Of a stretch of 64,000 nt of DNA, positions 53,429-63,636 are shown one piece after another; the first letter of the stretch is position 1, and the number at the start of each line of letters is the position of its first letter. This stretch comes from Thalassotalea sp. HSM 43 (lineage in GTDB: Bacteria > Pseudomonadota > Gammaproteobacteria > Enterobacterales > Alteromonadaceae): contig NZ_CP038493.1 in assembly GCF_004752005.1 (NCBI RefSeq), positions 930,001 through 994,000 of the forward strand, in the 5' to 3' direction. Position numbers and translations under genes: made by a program. Under the pieces are notes generated by a model, which was given only the letters and a program-made list of their open reading frames with translations, ran no database searches and was not told the DNA's origin.

Positions 53429-55342
53429 ATGGTTATTTTTGGCAATCTCACATTTTTAAAGCGATCTCTATCGGCATATACGCTGGTAAAGAGCTGCTGT
53501 GCATTGCTATTTTGCAGTGTGCTATTGGCCTCAAATACAGCCGCCTTCGCTCAAACAGCAGCGGAGCAGGACCACCTAGATATAATACAACAATTACCCG
53601 ATCTAACAGTTGATGATTTGCATGTTCTTGCCGAAGCTAATCGTAGCCGTTCGCCAGAATTATTACAGGCGATTATTGCCGAACTGGAACTGCGTGATAT
53701 CAATGGCACCCTTAATGATTACGAGCGAGAAAGAAAGACGTTATTATCGGCCTATAACTTATTGTTGCATGAGCAAGAGATATACAATGCCTTGCGTTTA
53801 TATCGCTTTATCGAAGCCTCAGAAAATCATGACATCAAGGTTGAAAGCCTATCAAAACAGCTTAATGTCGCCTTACTTACTGGCAACATTCACGCAGGCT
53901 CAAAGGTTGTCGACTTACTGACCCAGCTTGGCGAAGATGAACTTAGTCCGCGTGAGCGCAGTGATATGTTTGCCACGATTGCCTACTTCATGTTTAACGT
54001 TGGCAACCTTGAAGGGTCTGTTCTGTATCAACGGTTACTGGATCGCAACCATTTTAATGCTCGCGAAAAGTGCACACTGCAAACCAATATCGAAATGACC
54101 GATATGCATTTTGATTTTGCCAAGTACGATCAACAACGCATTTACCAAGTCGCAGATTATTGCATCAGCCAGCGCGAATATATCTTTGCCAGTTCATTAG
54201 CCGTTGTTTCCGCAAGGCTATTTAATGACATAGGCTTAGCGGACCAAGCCCTATCATTATTAGATAAATATAAAGACGCCATTTTCAAACATAACCTGAT
54301 TGATCATCGCATTATTTATTACAATGAAATGTCGCGCATTTATCAGCAGAAACAACAATATGATAAAGCACAAGCCATGGCGGATAACACGCTTGAGCTT
54401 TTGCTGCAGGCCCCCAATATCACCATAGATTTGGAAAAAGTGCTCAAGCAACTGAGTGATTTTGCTTACCAACAACAGCAATTTGATCTTGCCCTAGATC
54501 TTCAGCAACGTTACCTCGCCACCCAAGAAGATCAATTAAACATGCTATTGCAGCGGGAACTGCAGCTTGCCAAAGTGATGCAAAATATTCATGCCATGCA
54601 AGTACTGTCTGATCGTAAAGCCAACGTTTTAATGGATACCCGCGAAAAATTTGAACAAGTCTCAAATGAATTTTACTCATTCAATGATGACCTTATTAGC
54701 TATGGTGGCATCTTATTTGGTCTCGGTTTGATTGCCCTGCTGATTTATATTCGTCAAGTGCGCTTGCGCAGTCTAGGCAAGGTTAAACGACAAGCGTGGA
54801 AAAAAGACATCTTAACGGGGCTGCTTTCGCGCCGTTATTTGCACGAACAAATATACAGTTCATACGTCAACATTAAAGTCGACAAGATTAACTACGCAGG
54901 CATGCAATTACGCCTTAAAGGCATGCGCCGATTTAATCGTCGTTACGGTTACCGTCAAGGCGATGAAGTGTTAAAAATGGTCGCCAAACTGCTGGTTCAA
55001 CACCAGTGTAAAAAGCATCATGTGGGACGCACTGGCAGTAATGAATTCACCCTAGTGCGTCACGATACCTTGATTGTTGCGATGCAGGAAATTGCCCATA
55101 AAATTGACCGTCAGTATCAGCATATGATGGTATCTATGGGTTACTCCAAAGATGATTTAGCGCTATATATTGGTCTTACCGACAGCATCACCAGTGACTT
55201 TAACCCTAAATATTTCTTTACCGATATGAGCATGGCGATGACCCGTGCGGAATGGGGTGAGAAAAACATTGTCACCTTCCGCGTTGATTGGACTGATCGC
55301 CGCGTGTTCTTCCCTACTAAGGAGGAACAAGTATGGCGTTAA
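53429..55342 (+). CDS. Membrane protein with TPR-like periplasmic region and degenerate GGDEF domain
   Basis: A 637-residue protein. A signal-anchor or signal peptide (SCCALLFCSVLLASNTAAFAQ) leads into about 380 residues of helical repeats of TPR type (for example YYNEMSRIYQQKQQYDKAQA, quoted in part), a coiled segment, one transmembrane helix at about 424-446 (GGILFGLGLIALLIYIRQV) and a C-terminal GGDEF-type domain (about 460-637; DILTGLLSRRYL). The signature reads GSNEF (about 536-540) instead of GGDEF, so diguanylate cyclase activity is doubtful. It may sense a periplasmic signal and act through protein contacts. The next gene, with the same layout, overlaps by 10 bp. Confidence 0.78.
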   Translation: MVIFGNLTFLKRSLSAYTLVKSCCALLFCSVLLASNTAAFAQTAAEQDHLDIIQQLPDLTVDDLHVLAEANRSRSPELLQAIIAELELRDINGTLNDYERERKTLLSAYNLLLHEQEIYNALRLYRFIEASENHDIKVESLSKQLNVALLTGNIHAGSKVVDLLTQLGEDELSPRERSDMFATIAYFMFNVGNLEGSVLYQRLLDRNHFNAREKCTLQTNIEMTDMHFDFAKYDQQRIYQVADYCISQREYIFASSLAVVSARLFNDIGLADQALSLLDKYKDAIFKHNLIDHRIIYYNEMSRIYQQKQQYDKAQAMADNTLELLLQAPNITIDLEKVLKQLSDFAYQQQQFDLALDLQQRYLATQEDQLNMLLQRELQLAKVMQNIHAMQVLSDRKANVLMDTREKFEQVSNEFYSFNDDLISYGGILFGLGLIALLIYIRQVRLRSLGKVKRQAWKKDILTGLLSRRYLHEQIYSSYVNIKVDKINYAGMQLRLKGMRRFNRRYGYRQGDEVLKMVAKLLVQHQCKKHHVGRTGSNEFTLVRHDTLIVAMQEIAHKIDRQYQHMMVSMGYSKDDLALYIGLTDSITSDFNPKYFFTDMSMAMTRAEWGEKNIVTFRVDWTDRRVFFPTKEEQVWR

Positions 55343-57222
55343 TGCATTCATCGCCAATTAAGGCGCTACTCAGATCATGGTTATTGGCGCTGATGCTATG
55401 TATCGGTATCAGCCCACAAACTCAGGCCGCCTCGGCCATATCGTCGATTTACTACAAAGAGCAACTCGATGACTTAATTCGCGAAGCCTTGGAAATTCGC
55501 AGTAGCGATTTACAACGTAGTCGAGAAATCCTCGCCATTTTGCACGAGAACAACCATCGGATGACCATCAGCCAGTCCGAGCAATACGTTTATATTCAAG
55601 CCTATTTGTTAACCATCGAAGGTAAGTATCAAGAAGCCATTGATATGCATTCCAAAAATGCCGGCTCAACCAACCTCAATTTTCGCTTACGTGCTAATGC
55701 CAATATGTTGCGCATTCATTTATTGCAGGAAGATTATAAAATGGCGGCGGCGATGTACATCATCACCAAGCAATCGCTGGCGCCAATAAACCGTAGAAAC
55801 TCAATATACATCAATGCATTAATAACATTTATGATGTTCTACAATGATATGCACGAGTATAAACAGGCGATCGCCATGTTTAAAAAAATGCTCAACTCAA
55901 AAGGTGAGTTACCGACCGCCCGACAAGTGTGTTTTATTAATCGTGAACGAATCAAATCCGCTTACGCCTTAAACGAGCTTGATCCTAACGATCAAGAGTT
56001 CGTCGAAGCCCTACGTATGTGTAATGTCGCACAAGAGCCTTTGGTTACTCAGCACATCGTTGCCATTAAAGCCGCAGCGCATATCCGTAATGGCGAAGTT
56101 GCTATTGGTAAGCGCTTATTAACGCAATACTGGCCGCAAGTTTATAACAGCGAATTCAGCCTTAACATATTGCGCTATGCCGCAAACTTAGCCAATGTCT
56201 ATGCCAAAGAGGGCGACGAACAACGTACTCGCGAATATGTTGATATCGCCTTATCGTTTATGCAACGACATAAAAAACACCCGCAAATGCTTAACGCGAT
56301 GAAATTAGATCTCGCTCTATCGGATTACCTAAGCGCACAAGATCGTTTTGAAAAACAAACCGCGCTGATGCAATTTGAACGCAGTGTTATCGACAGCGAA
56401 AATGAAAAGTCGCTGCTATATCAGGCAATCAGCCACACGGTTGAAAAGAAGTGGATGAGTGTTGAGAGTTTTATTGCTCGTAATAAAACCGACTTACAAG
56501 TTACCGAACAAGTGAAGCAAGAGATCTGGTGGGGTTATATTTTTGCCGGTGCGATTTGGCTAGGGATTTTACTGATGTTTAAGTATATCCATTGGGTACA
56601 CGGCATGACGCGCACTGCCAAAGCCTATTTGCGCCAAGCAATTCAAAGGTCTAGGGTTAGCACGATCACCGGTATATACACTCGTGAAGCGTTTATTGAG
56701 ATTATTCAACGCCGATTAGCAAGTGCCGAACAACAGCAGCAACGCCACGCGATGGTTGTGATTAACATAGACATGTTCCGTCAGTTTTATCATATCCATG
56801 GTATGGATATTGCCAATCGTATGTTACGCCATGTGGTCAAACATATCCGCAGTCATTTTCCAGACAATGCCGTTATTGGTGAGCTAGGAAACGATGAATA
56901 TGCGATTTTATTGCCTAACTGTCGTATGCAACGCGCTTATAATATGACTGAAAAATGTCGTCAATATATCGCTGAAACCGATGCCAAAGATAGCGTAGGC
57001 TTTCACGTTGAGCTAACCGTTAGTGCGGGGATTACCGAAACCGGCTTTAGTGGTTTTGATTGGCAAGAGATCTTGATGCATGCAGAAAAAGCATTGCACT
57101 TTGCCAAGTTAGAATGGGGTAATACCTCGGTACAATATCGTCACCGAATGCAACTACCTAATCAAACCCAAGATAAAGATATCCTTGAGTATATGCAGAT
57201 GCAGCGTTACACCTTTAAGTAA
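55333..57222 (+). CDS. Second TPR-membrane-GGDEF-like protein, tandem paralogue
   Basis: A 629-residue protein of the same design: signal peptide (ALMLCIGISPQTQAASA), helical repeats, transmembrane helix at about 398-420 (IFAGAIWLGILLMFKYIHW) and a GGDEF-type domain (about 435-610; STITGIYTREAF). The signature is GNDEY (about 519-523), again altered at the second glycine and last aromatic position; the Asp and Glu are kept, so weak or altered activity remains possible. Its start lies inside the end of the preceding gene and has its own GGAGG ribosome site 8 bases upstream. Two divergent paralogues, co-translated, suggest a heteromeric sensor pair (inference). Confidence 0.78.
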   Translation: MALMHSSPIKALLRSWLLALMLCIGISPQTQAASAISSIYYKEQLDDLIREALEIRSSDLQRSREILAILHENNHRMTISQSEQYVYIQAYLLTIEGKYQEAIDMHSKNAGSTNLNFRLRANANMLRIHLLQEDYKMAAAMYIITKQSLAPINRRNSIYINALITFMMFYNDMHEYKQAIAMFKKMLNSKGELPTARQVCFINRERIKSAYALNELDPNDQEFVEALRMCNVAQEPLVTQHIVAIKAAAHIRNGEVAIGKRLLTQYWPQVYNSEFSLNILRYAANLANVYAKEGDEQRTREYVDIALSFMQRHKKHPQMLNAMKLDLALSDYLSAQDRFEKQTALMQFERSVIDSENEKSLLYQAISHTVEKKWMSVESFIARNKTDLQVTEQVKQEIWWGYIFAGAIWLGILLMFKYIHWVHGMTRTAKAYLRQAIQRSRVSTITGIYTREAFIEIIQRRLASAEQQQQRHAMVVINIDMFRQFYHIHGMDIANRMLRHVVKHIRSHFPDNAVIGELGNDEYAILLPNCRMQRAYNMTEKCRQYIAETDAKDSVGFHVELTVSAGITETGFSGFDWQEILMHAEKALHFAKLEWGNTSVQYRHRMQLPNQTQDKDILEYMQMQRYTFK

Positions 57223-57227
57223 CGCTA

Positions 57228-57659
57228 TCAACCTTGACGGTCCATAAAGCTTTCGAGGATCAAGGCCGCTGACATGCAGTCAATATTATCTTTTTGTAGG
57301 TTGCGATAACCGCCATCACTGAACAACTGCTCTTTCGCATCGGCCGTCGTTAACCGTTCATCTTGCAACTCAATGGCAATGCCAAAACGACCATGCAGGC
57401 GGTTGGCAAATTTTCGCGCCCGTGCCGTTAAAGGTTGTTCGCTGCCATCCATATTCAAAGGCAAGCCAATGACCAACACATCCGGTTGCCACTCATTAAC
57501 CAGTTTGCCAATTTCATCCCAATTAGGGATACCATCTCGTGCCTTAATGGCTTTCAAACCTCGAGCGCTGTGGGTTATTTCCTGCCCAATGGCAATGCCG
57601 ATATGTCGAGTACCAAAGTCAAAGCCCATCAGAGTGCGGCTGCCTGCTTGTTTTGCCAT
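57228..57659 (-). CDS. yqgF: Putative pre-16S rRNA nuclease / Holliday-junction-resolvase-like YqgF
   Basis: A 143-residue RNase H-fold protein. It has the N-terminal catalytic Asp in [14 protein letters not shown], the [16 protein letters not shown] motif and [15 protein letters not shown] with the second acidic cluster, and a final Asp in [12 protein letters not shown]. YqgF (RuvX) takes part in 16S rRNA 5'-end maturation. In many gammaproteobacteria it is paired with yqgE; here it stands alone, convergent with the GGDEF gene (5 bp between stops) and downstream of lysS. Confidence 0.93.
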   Translation of the reverse strand: MAKQAGSRTLMGFDFGTRHIGIAIGQEITHSARGLKAIKARDGIPNWDEIGKLVNEWQPDVLVIGLPLNMDGSEQPLTARARKFANRLHGRFGIAIELQDERLTTADAKEQLFSDGGYRNLQKDNIDCMSAALILESFMDRQG

Positions 57660-57721
57660 ATATTAGGTGTTCTTTATCAACTGTCTGGCGGCTGATTATA
57701 GCCGATCGTTATCATTAACCA

Positions 57722-57748
57722 AAAAAAATCCCGGCGAACCGGGATTTT
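57722..57748 (-). terminator. Terminator after lysS
   Basis: AAAATCCCGG and CCGGGATTTT arms (57725-57748) with a CGAA loop and a run of T residues on the minus strand, 17 bases past the lysS stop. Confidence 0.9.
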
Positions 57749-57764
57749 CCAATATCTAGTCGAC

Positions 57765-59303
57765 TTACTCAGCCAAAGGACGCATGTGCGGAAACAATAT
57801 GACGTCTTTAATTGTTGGTGAGTCGGTAAACAGCATCACTAAGCGATCGATACCTATACCTTCACCCGCTGTTGGTGGTAAACCGTATTCAAGCGCGGTA
57901 ATGTAATCTTCGTCAAAATGCATTGCTTCATCATCACCAGCGTCTTTTTCTTCAACTTGCTTTCTAAAGCGAGCGGCTTGATCTTCAGCATCATTTAACT
58001 CGCTAAAGCCATTGGCAAGTTCACGGCCACCAACAAAGAACTCAAATCGGTCAGTGATAAACGGGTTATCATCGTTACGACGAGCCAGTGGTGATACTTC
58101 CCACGGGTACTCAGTGATAAAGGTTGGTTGATCCAGTTTATGCTCAGCCACTTCTTCAAAGATTTCACATAAGTATTTACCAGCACCCCAAACGTTTTCA
58201 CCTTCCGGCTCTTTCACGCCAACTTGCTTGGCAATCGCACGTAATTCTTCAAAGCGATTTTCTGGGTCGCGAATAACCGCTTCATCCAGCTCTGGTGCAT
58301 GGGTCAAAATAGCGTCCATCATCGATAAACGAGCAAATGGCTTACCAAAGTCATAGAATTTCTCTTCAATAACTTCGCCTTCAGCGTTTTTCACCGTATT
58401 ACGTACCACGGCATCACCAAGAATATCTTCCGCCAAAGTACGTAACATATCTTCGGTCAAGTTCATCAAGTCGTTGTAATCGGCGTAAGCTTGATAGAAT
58501 TCAATCATGGTAAATTCTGGGTTATGACGTGTCGATAAACCTTCGTTACGGAAGTTACGGTTGATTTCGAATACACGCTCAAAGCCGCCAACCACAAGAC
58601 GCTTCAAGTAAAGCTCAGGGGCAATACGCAAGAACATGTCAATGTCCAAGGCATTGTGGAAGGTTTCAAACGGTTTCGCTGTTGCACCACCTGGGATGGT
58701 TTGCAACATTGGCGTTTCCACTTCCATAAAGTTGCGATCAGTCAAAAATTTACGGATACCATTTACAATTTTTGAACGGACTTCAAAGGTATTTCGGGTT
58801 TCTTGGTTAATGATCAAGTCAACGTAACGTTGACGATATTTCATTTCCTGATCCGATAGACCGTGATATTTTTCAGGTAACGGGCGCAATGATTTGGTCA
58901 GCAATTGATAATCTTGCATGTTGATATACAAATCGCCTTTGCCCGACTTGCTTAGCTCACCTTTAACACCAATGATGTCACCGATATCCAATACGCCCCA
59001 ACGCGCCTTGATGTCTTTTTGTACGGTTTTATCCGCATAGGCTTGAATGCGACCAGACATGTCCTGCAATACTAAGAAAGGACCACGCTTGGCCATCACG
59101 CGACCAGCAACAGCAAAAACCAGCTTGTCTTGCTCTAATTGCTCTTTATCTTTTTCGCCGTGCGCAGCCTGAATATCACCAGCGTAATGCTCGCGATCAA
59201 AGTCATTCGGATGACCGTTGGCCGGGCAATTGCTGCGAATACTTTCCAGCTTGCCACGACGTTCAGCGATTAATTTGTTTTCGTCTTTCACTTGTTCTGT
59301 CAT
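57765..59303 (-). CDS. lysS: Lysyl-tRNA synthetase, class II
   Basis: A 512-residue class II synthetase. The N-terminal OB-fold anticodon-binding domain contains [20 protein letters not shown] (about 66-85). The class II motifs are motif 1 ([15 protein letters not shown]), motif 2 ([20 protein letters not shown]) and motif 3 ([13 protein letters not shown]). It charges tRNA-Lys in the cytoplasm. It is 16 bp downstream of prfB; the prfB-lysS pair is conserved in E. coli. Length is close to the E. coli enzyme (505). Confidence 0.97.
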   Translation of the reverse strand: MTEQVKDENKLIAERRGKLESIRSNCPANGHPNDFDREHYAGDIQAAHGEKDKEQLEQDKLVFAVAGRVMAKRGPFLVLQDMSGRIQAYADKTVQKDIKARWGVLDIGDIIGVKGELSKSGKGDLYINMQDYQLLTKSLRPLPEKYHGLSDQEMKYRQRYVDLIINQETRNTFEVRSKIVNGIRKFLTDRNFMEVETPMLQTIPGGATAKPFETFHNALDIDMFLRIAPELYLKRLVVGGFERVFEINRNFRNEGLSTRHNPEFTMIEFYQAYADYNDLMNLTEDMLRTLAEDILGDAVVRNTVKNAEGEVIEEKFYDFGKPFARLSMMDAILTHAPELDEAVIRDPENRFEELRAIAKQVGVKEPEGENVWGAGKYLCEIFEEVAEHKLDQPTFITEYPWEVSPLARRNDDNPFITDRFEFFVGGRELANGFSELNDAEDQAARFRKQVEEKDAGDDEAMHFDEDYITALEYGLPPTAGEGIGIDRLVMLFTDSPTIKDVILFPHMRPLAE

Positions 59304-59319
59304 TGTCGTTTCTCGTAAA

Positions 59320-60417
59320 TTACAGGCCAGACTTCAAACTGGCTTCAATAAATGGGTCCAAAGCGCCGTCAAGTACCGCTTGCGTATTGCGCGACTCAAC
59401 ACCGGTTCGTAAATCTTTAATGCGACTATCATCAAGCACGTAGGAACGGATCTGACTGCCCCAGCCAATATCCGATTTACCTTCTTCCATGACTTGCTTG
59501 TCTTCGTTTTGCTTTTGTATTTCCAGTTCGTATAATTTTGCTTGCAGCATCTTCATCGCCTGCGCCCTGTTTTTATGCTGTGAGCGGTCAGCCTGACACT
59601 GCACCACAACACCGGTAGGCTCGTGGGTAATACGAATCGCTGAATCGGTTTTATTTACGTGCTGACCACCGGCGCCAGAGGCTCTAAAGGTATCGACACG
59701 CAAATCCGCAGGGTTTATATCAATCTCGATATTGTCATCAATCTCAGGGTAAATAAATGCCGATGCAAACGAGGTATGACGACGAGCATTAGAATCAAAT
59801 GGCGATTTTCGTACCAAACGATGCACGCCGGTTTCGGTACGCAACCAACCAAAGGCATATTCGCCAGAAAACTTGATGGTACAGCCTTTAATGCCTGCCA
59901 CATCACCGTCGGTTTCTTCCATCACTTCGACTTTAAAGCCATGCGCTTCACCCCAACGTAGGTACATGCGCATTAGCATATTGGCCCAGTCTTGTGCTTC
60001 GGTACCGCCAGATCCCGCTTGAATATCTAGATAGCAATCGTTTTCATCTTGCTTACCGGAAAACATGCGACGAAACTCAAGTGTTGCCAATTGCTGTTCT
60101 AGATCAGCCAATTCGGCGACAGCCTCGTCCAAGGTTTCTTCATCGCTTTCTTCAACCGCTAACTCAATCAAGCCTTGAATGTCTTCGCAGCCCGAGTCCA
60201 TATCGTCAATGGTTTTAACCACCAACTCCAATGAACTGCGCTCTTTACCTAGCTCTTGAGCACGTTCTGGTTCATTCCAAACGTCAGGTTGCTCTAACTC
60301 ACGGCTAACCTCAACCAAACGTTCTGCTTTTTGCTCGTAATCCAGATAAGTGCGAAGTACTTGGGTACGTTCACGAATGTCCTTTATCTGGTTTAGTATA
60401 GGATTGATTTCAAACAT
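59320..60417 (-). CDS. prfB: Peptide chain release factor 2, uninterrupted frame
   Basis: A 365-residue class-1 release factor recognising UGA and UAA. The anticodon-like motif SPF is in [17 protein letters not shown], and the GGQ catalytic loop is in [14 protein letters not shown] (about residue 250). The ATG at 60417 ([10 protein letters not shown]) is the family start; a TTG one codon upstream is ignored. In E. coli the gene is read through a +1 frameshift at codon 26 (CUU UGA). Here the equivalent place reads TATCTGGATTAC, in frame, encoding YLDY, so the autoregulatory frameshift is absent. Confidence 0.96.
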   Translation of the reverse strand: MFEINPILNQIKDIRERTQVLRTYLDYEQKAERLVEVSRELEQPDVWNEPERAQELGKERSSLELVVKTIDDMDSGCEDIQGLIELAVEESDEETLDEAVAELADLEQQLATLEFRRMFSGKQDENDCYLDIQAGSGGTEAQDWANMLMRMYLRWGEAHGFKVEVMEETDGDVAGIKGCTIKFSGEYAFGWLRTETGVHRLVRKSPFDSNARRHTSFASAFIYPEIDDNIEIDINPADLRVDTFRASGAGGQHVNKTDSAIRITHEPTGVVVQCQADRSQHKNRAQAMKMLQAKLYELEIQKQNEDKQVMEEGKSDIGWGSQIRSYVLDDSRIKDLRTGVESRNTQAVLDGALDPFIEASLKSGL

Positions 60418-60553
60418 CAAAAGTTACAAAAGTCGCATAGTAATTAATAGTCGCGCATTGTAGCTTATCTGTACCGCAGAATACAGATTGGCACGGGTTT
60501 TTCACTAAAAAAGTTACAAATGACTGGGATCTTGATGAGCCGCACGAGCAAGA

Positions 60554-62275
60554 TCATAGCGCCTGTAAATGTTCCACCATCAATTGCACGGTTTGACGGC
60601 CTCGAAACTCATTTATATCAAGCTTATACGCCATATGCAGTGACTGACACTGATGATTCGGCCACTGGCTTAAATCAACGTTAAAGGCAATAGCGTCTAT
60701 GACAAGGTCTCCTAACTGCACCACCAATTTTAAATGTTTGTCACCAACAATACGCTGTTGCACTACGGTAAAGGTATTGTCGAATACAGGCTCTGGAAAA
60801 TTTTGTCCCCAAGGGCCTGCCTGTTTTAATAACTCAGCGAAATTTAGGTTGAGGTAGCTGGACGGCAACTCACCATCGGATAGCACCACCCCTTGCAGTA
60901 AGTCATCACTTAGCTTTTCTGCGGCGTATTGGCTGAATAATTGTTGAAAGCGAATAAAGTCTTGCTCGCCAATGGTTAAGCCCGCAGCCATTGCATGACC
61001 ACCAAACTTAGCAATTAACCCTGGGTGTTGGCTGTCCATGTACTCGAGCAAATCGCGAATATGCAAGCCAGGAATTGACCGAGCCGAGCCTTTAATTGTG
61101 CCTTCATCACCTTGAGCAAAGACCACCGTTGGGCGATGATATTTCTCTTTTATTCGCCCAGCGACAATGCCTATCACCCCTTGATGCCAATCGTCTTGAT
61201 ACAAGGCTAATGCGCCGGGGAGATTATCCTGAGCAAAATTTAATTTCTGTAAGATTTGTTCTGCTTCAATCTGCATGCCCTGCTCAATCTGGCGACGTTC
61301 TTTGTTGAGATCATCTAATTGCGCGGCAATGACTCTGGCCTGATACATATCATCAGCCAGCAAGCACTTAATGCCCAAGCTCATATCATCAAGTCGTCCG
61401 GCGGCATTCAGCCTTGGCCCTAAGCCAAAACCAAAATCGCTGGCGTGTAATTTTTGCTGGTTCTTACCGGCCACTTCAATCAACGCCTCTATTCCAGGGC
61501 GTGTCGCGCCAGCGCGGATACGCTTTAGCCCTTGAGCGACGAGAATGCGATTGTTTTGATCTAAGCTGACCACATCAGCAACCGTACCAAGGGCAACTAA
61601 ATCAAGTAATACTGCCAAGTTAGGTTCGCTCAGGTTATGCTCAGCAAAATAGTCTGTCTCACGCATACGTTGGCGCATCATTAGCATCAAATAAAACGCG
61701 ACACCTACACCAGCCAATGCTTTTGAGGCAAAGTTACAGCCTTTTTGATTGGGGTTAACAATCGCGTCAGCCGGCGGCAATTTCGCCCCCGGTAAATGAT
61801 GGTCGGTGATAACCACAGTACAACCATGTTGTTTAGCGCGTTCAACACCTTCATAACAGCTTATGCCGTTGTCGACGGTAACGATAACGTCAGCGCCAGC
61901 CTGTTTGGCTAGATCACTAATTTCCGGCGTTAAGCCATACCCGTATTCAAATCGATTGGGGACAATAAAGTCGTGATTCGCCGAGCCTAATAAACCAAGC
62001 CCTTGCATCATCAATGCCGTACTTGTTGCGCCATCGGCATCAAAGTCACCAACGATAATGATGCGCTGCTTATTATCTATTGCAGCAATTAAAATATCCG
62101 CGGCTTGCTCGATGCCAAGCAACTGTTTCGGCGCCAACATAACCGTCAGCGCTTGGTCAAGCTGCTCTTGCTTGGTAATGCCACGACTGGCATAGATGTG
62201 TCTTAATATAGGGTGTAAATCTTCACCAAAACCAATATCTGACGGTTGTTGACGACGACGAATTTGCTTATCCAT
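60554..62275 (-). CDS. recJ: Single-strand-specific 5'-3' exonuclease RecJ
   Basis: A 573-residue DHH-superfamily nuclease used in recombination and mismatch repair. The catalytic motifs are GDFDADGATST (76-86), VDNGISCYEG (134-143), VVITDHHLPG with DHH at 158-160, and LGTVADVVSL. The DHHA1 segment contains KFGGHAMAAGLTI. Length is close to E. coli RecJ (577). It sits between dsbC and prfB, the conserved order. Confidence 0.96.
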   Translation of the reverse strand: MDKQIRRRQQPSDIGFGEDLHPILRHIYASRGITKQEQLDQALTVMLAPKQLLGIEQAADILIAAIDNKQRIIIVGDFDADGATSTALMMQGLGLLGSANHDFIVPNRFEYGYGLTPEISDLAKQAGADVIVTVDNGISCYEGVERAKQHGCTVVITDHHLPGAKLPPADAIVNPNQKGCNFASKALAGVGVAFYLMLMMRQRMRETDYFAEHNLSEPNLAVLLDLVALGTVADVVSLDQNNRILVAQGLKRIRAGATRPGIEALIEVAGKNQQKLHASDFGFGLGPRLNAAGRLDDMSLGIKCLLADDMYQARVIAAQLDDLNKERRQIEQGMQIEAEQILQKLNFAQDNLPGALALYQDDWHQGVIGIVAGRIKEKYHRPTVVFAQGDEGTIKGSARSIPGLHIRDLLEYMDSQHPGLIAKFGGHAMAAGLTIGEQDFIRFQQLFSQYAAEKLSDDLLQGVVLSDGELPSSYLNLNFAELLKQAGPWGQNFPEPVFDNTFTVVQQRIVGDKHLKLVVQLGDLVIDAIAFNVDLSQWPNHQCQSLHMAYKLDINEFRGRQTVQLMVEHLQAL

Positions 62276-62428
62276 ACCAATCCGTAATGAAAGTTAATCA
62301 AACCATGACCACCTGTGTGTCATTCAACAGGTGTTGCATAGCTATAAAGAGATTTAGAGTATCGCGAAATGGCCAACAAAAGAAGAGACAGGTGAGTGAT
62401 CACTTTGATTGAAATCGCATGACATATA

Positions 62429-62454
62429 ATAAAGGCGCCCAACGGCGCCTTTAT
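62429..62454 (-). terminator. Terminator after dsbC
   Basis: ATAAAGGCGCC and GGCGCCTTTAT arms around a CAAC loop, 22 bases past the dsbC stop. The following T-run on the minus strand is short. Confidence 0.75.
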
Positions 62455-62475
62455 CGGTAAACATTAGGTTATCGA

Positions 62476-63204
62476 TTAACCTTTTTGCGCACTGTAGGCT
62501 TCAAGAATTTGCTTCATTTGTTCAGGTGTTTTATAACCTGGAACCATTAGACCATCATCCAACATAATTGCTGGTGTGCCTGATACACCGATCTTTTTAC
62601 CAAATTCGTATTGCTCACCAACCGGTTGCTTACAAATTTTCTGATCGATTTGTGAACCACCTTTAGCGCGAGTCATTGCCGATTGTTGATCATCACTACA
62701 CCATACGCTGCGGATATCGGTGTACGACTTGCTGTTCAAACCACCACGAGGGAACGCAAGGTAGCGCACGGTAATACCCATGTCATTGTAGGCTTGCATT
62801 TGATTATGAAGTTTACGGCAATAACCACAGGTCAAATCGGTAAATACCGTCATTTGGTATTTTTCTTCCGTGGCCGGGAAAACAATCATTGACTCTGAGA
62901 AGCGCTCCATACCGGCAACACGTTGCTCAGCCAATGCTTCTTCGGTCAGCGAGGCGATGCCCGCTTCTTGAATTTGATAAAGCTTACCTTGAATCAAAAA
63001 TGAACCATCCGCAGAACTGTAAAACAGCCCTTGGTTGGTAAACACTTCGTAAACATTGTCCATTTTTGATGCTTTAATGCTCTCAACTTCAAGACCAATT
63101 TTTGCCAAATTCGCTTCAATTTTACTGTTCGCGTCTTCGGCATGTACTGACATAGATAACATCACGCCAGACACAATAGTGATTAATAATTTTGCTAACT
63201 TCAT
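62476..63204 (-). CDS. dsbC: Thiol:disulfide interchange protein DsbC
   Basis: A 242-residue periplasmic disulfide isomerase. The signal peptide ends near MSVHAED (about 22), followed by the dimerisation domain (about 25-85) and a thioredoxin domain with the active-site CGYC at 126-129 in FTDLTCGYCRKLH, a second cysteine pair (WCSDD, KICKQ) and the cis-proline loop VSGTPAIML. It corrects wrong disulfides and is recycled by DsbD. It lies upstream of recJ as in E. coli, but no xerD lies between it and fldB. Confidence 0.95.
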   Translation of the reverse strand: MKLAKLLITIVSGVMLSMSVHAEDANSKIEANLAKIGLEVESIKASKMDNVYEVFTNQGLFYSSADGSFLIQGKLYQIQEAGIASLTEEALAEQRVAGMERFSESMIVFPATEEKYQMTVFTDLTCGYCRKLHNQMQAYNDMGITVRYLAFPRGGLNSKSYTDIRSVWCSDDQQSAMTRAKGGSQIDQKICKQPVGEQYEFGKKIGVSGTPAIMLDDGLMVPGYKTPEQMKQILEAYSAQKG

Positions 63205-63636
63205 AATTTAAACCTTGCTGCAATAAACGCCAGTCATTGACGTTATATGTCCATATGTTTTTAATGTTGAAATAATGTGCACCATGTCAAAGACGTCAAA
63301 GACCAACTTTTATAACCTATTCGTCGACACTGTTCGTGACACCTGCAACATACAGACCAGAAAACTGCGCATAAAATTACTGCCCTTTTGATGTAAATGC
63401 AAGGTAAACACCAGAAAAAAAACAATGAATTGCCGCTTTTGCCAAGTTTTAACAGCCTGTTTACCAAGTATAGTTATAAAGTCGCTAATAATGTCGTTAA
63501 AAACCGTTAAACGGGGGAAAATATAAGTTATATAGCCGACAATAATAAACTGGCGTTTTTTCTCTGCTGAGATCATAGGATCTGCATGCAATTTGCGGTA
63601 GAATCGCGGCTCAAATTATTAAGGTACTGTTTTACG
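63205..63636. other. Divergent region between dsbC and fldB, without xerD
   Basis: About 430 bases. Small frames on the minus strand look like chance. It should hold the divergent dsbC and fldB promoters. In E. coli xerD occupies the place between fldB and dsbC; it is not here. Confidence 0.55.

Noticed and set aside
63261-63591. 68- and 93-codon minus-strand frames between dsbC and fldB
   Set aside because: No resemblance to XerD or another family; low-quality composition.
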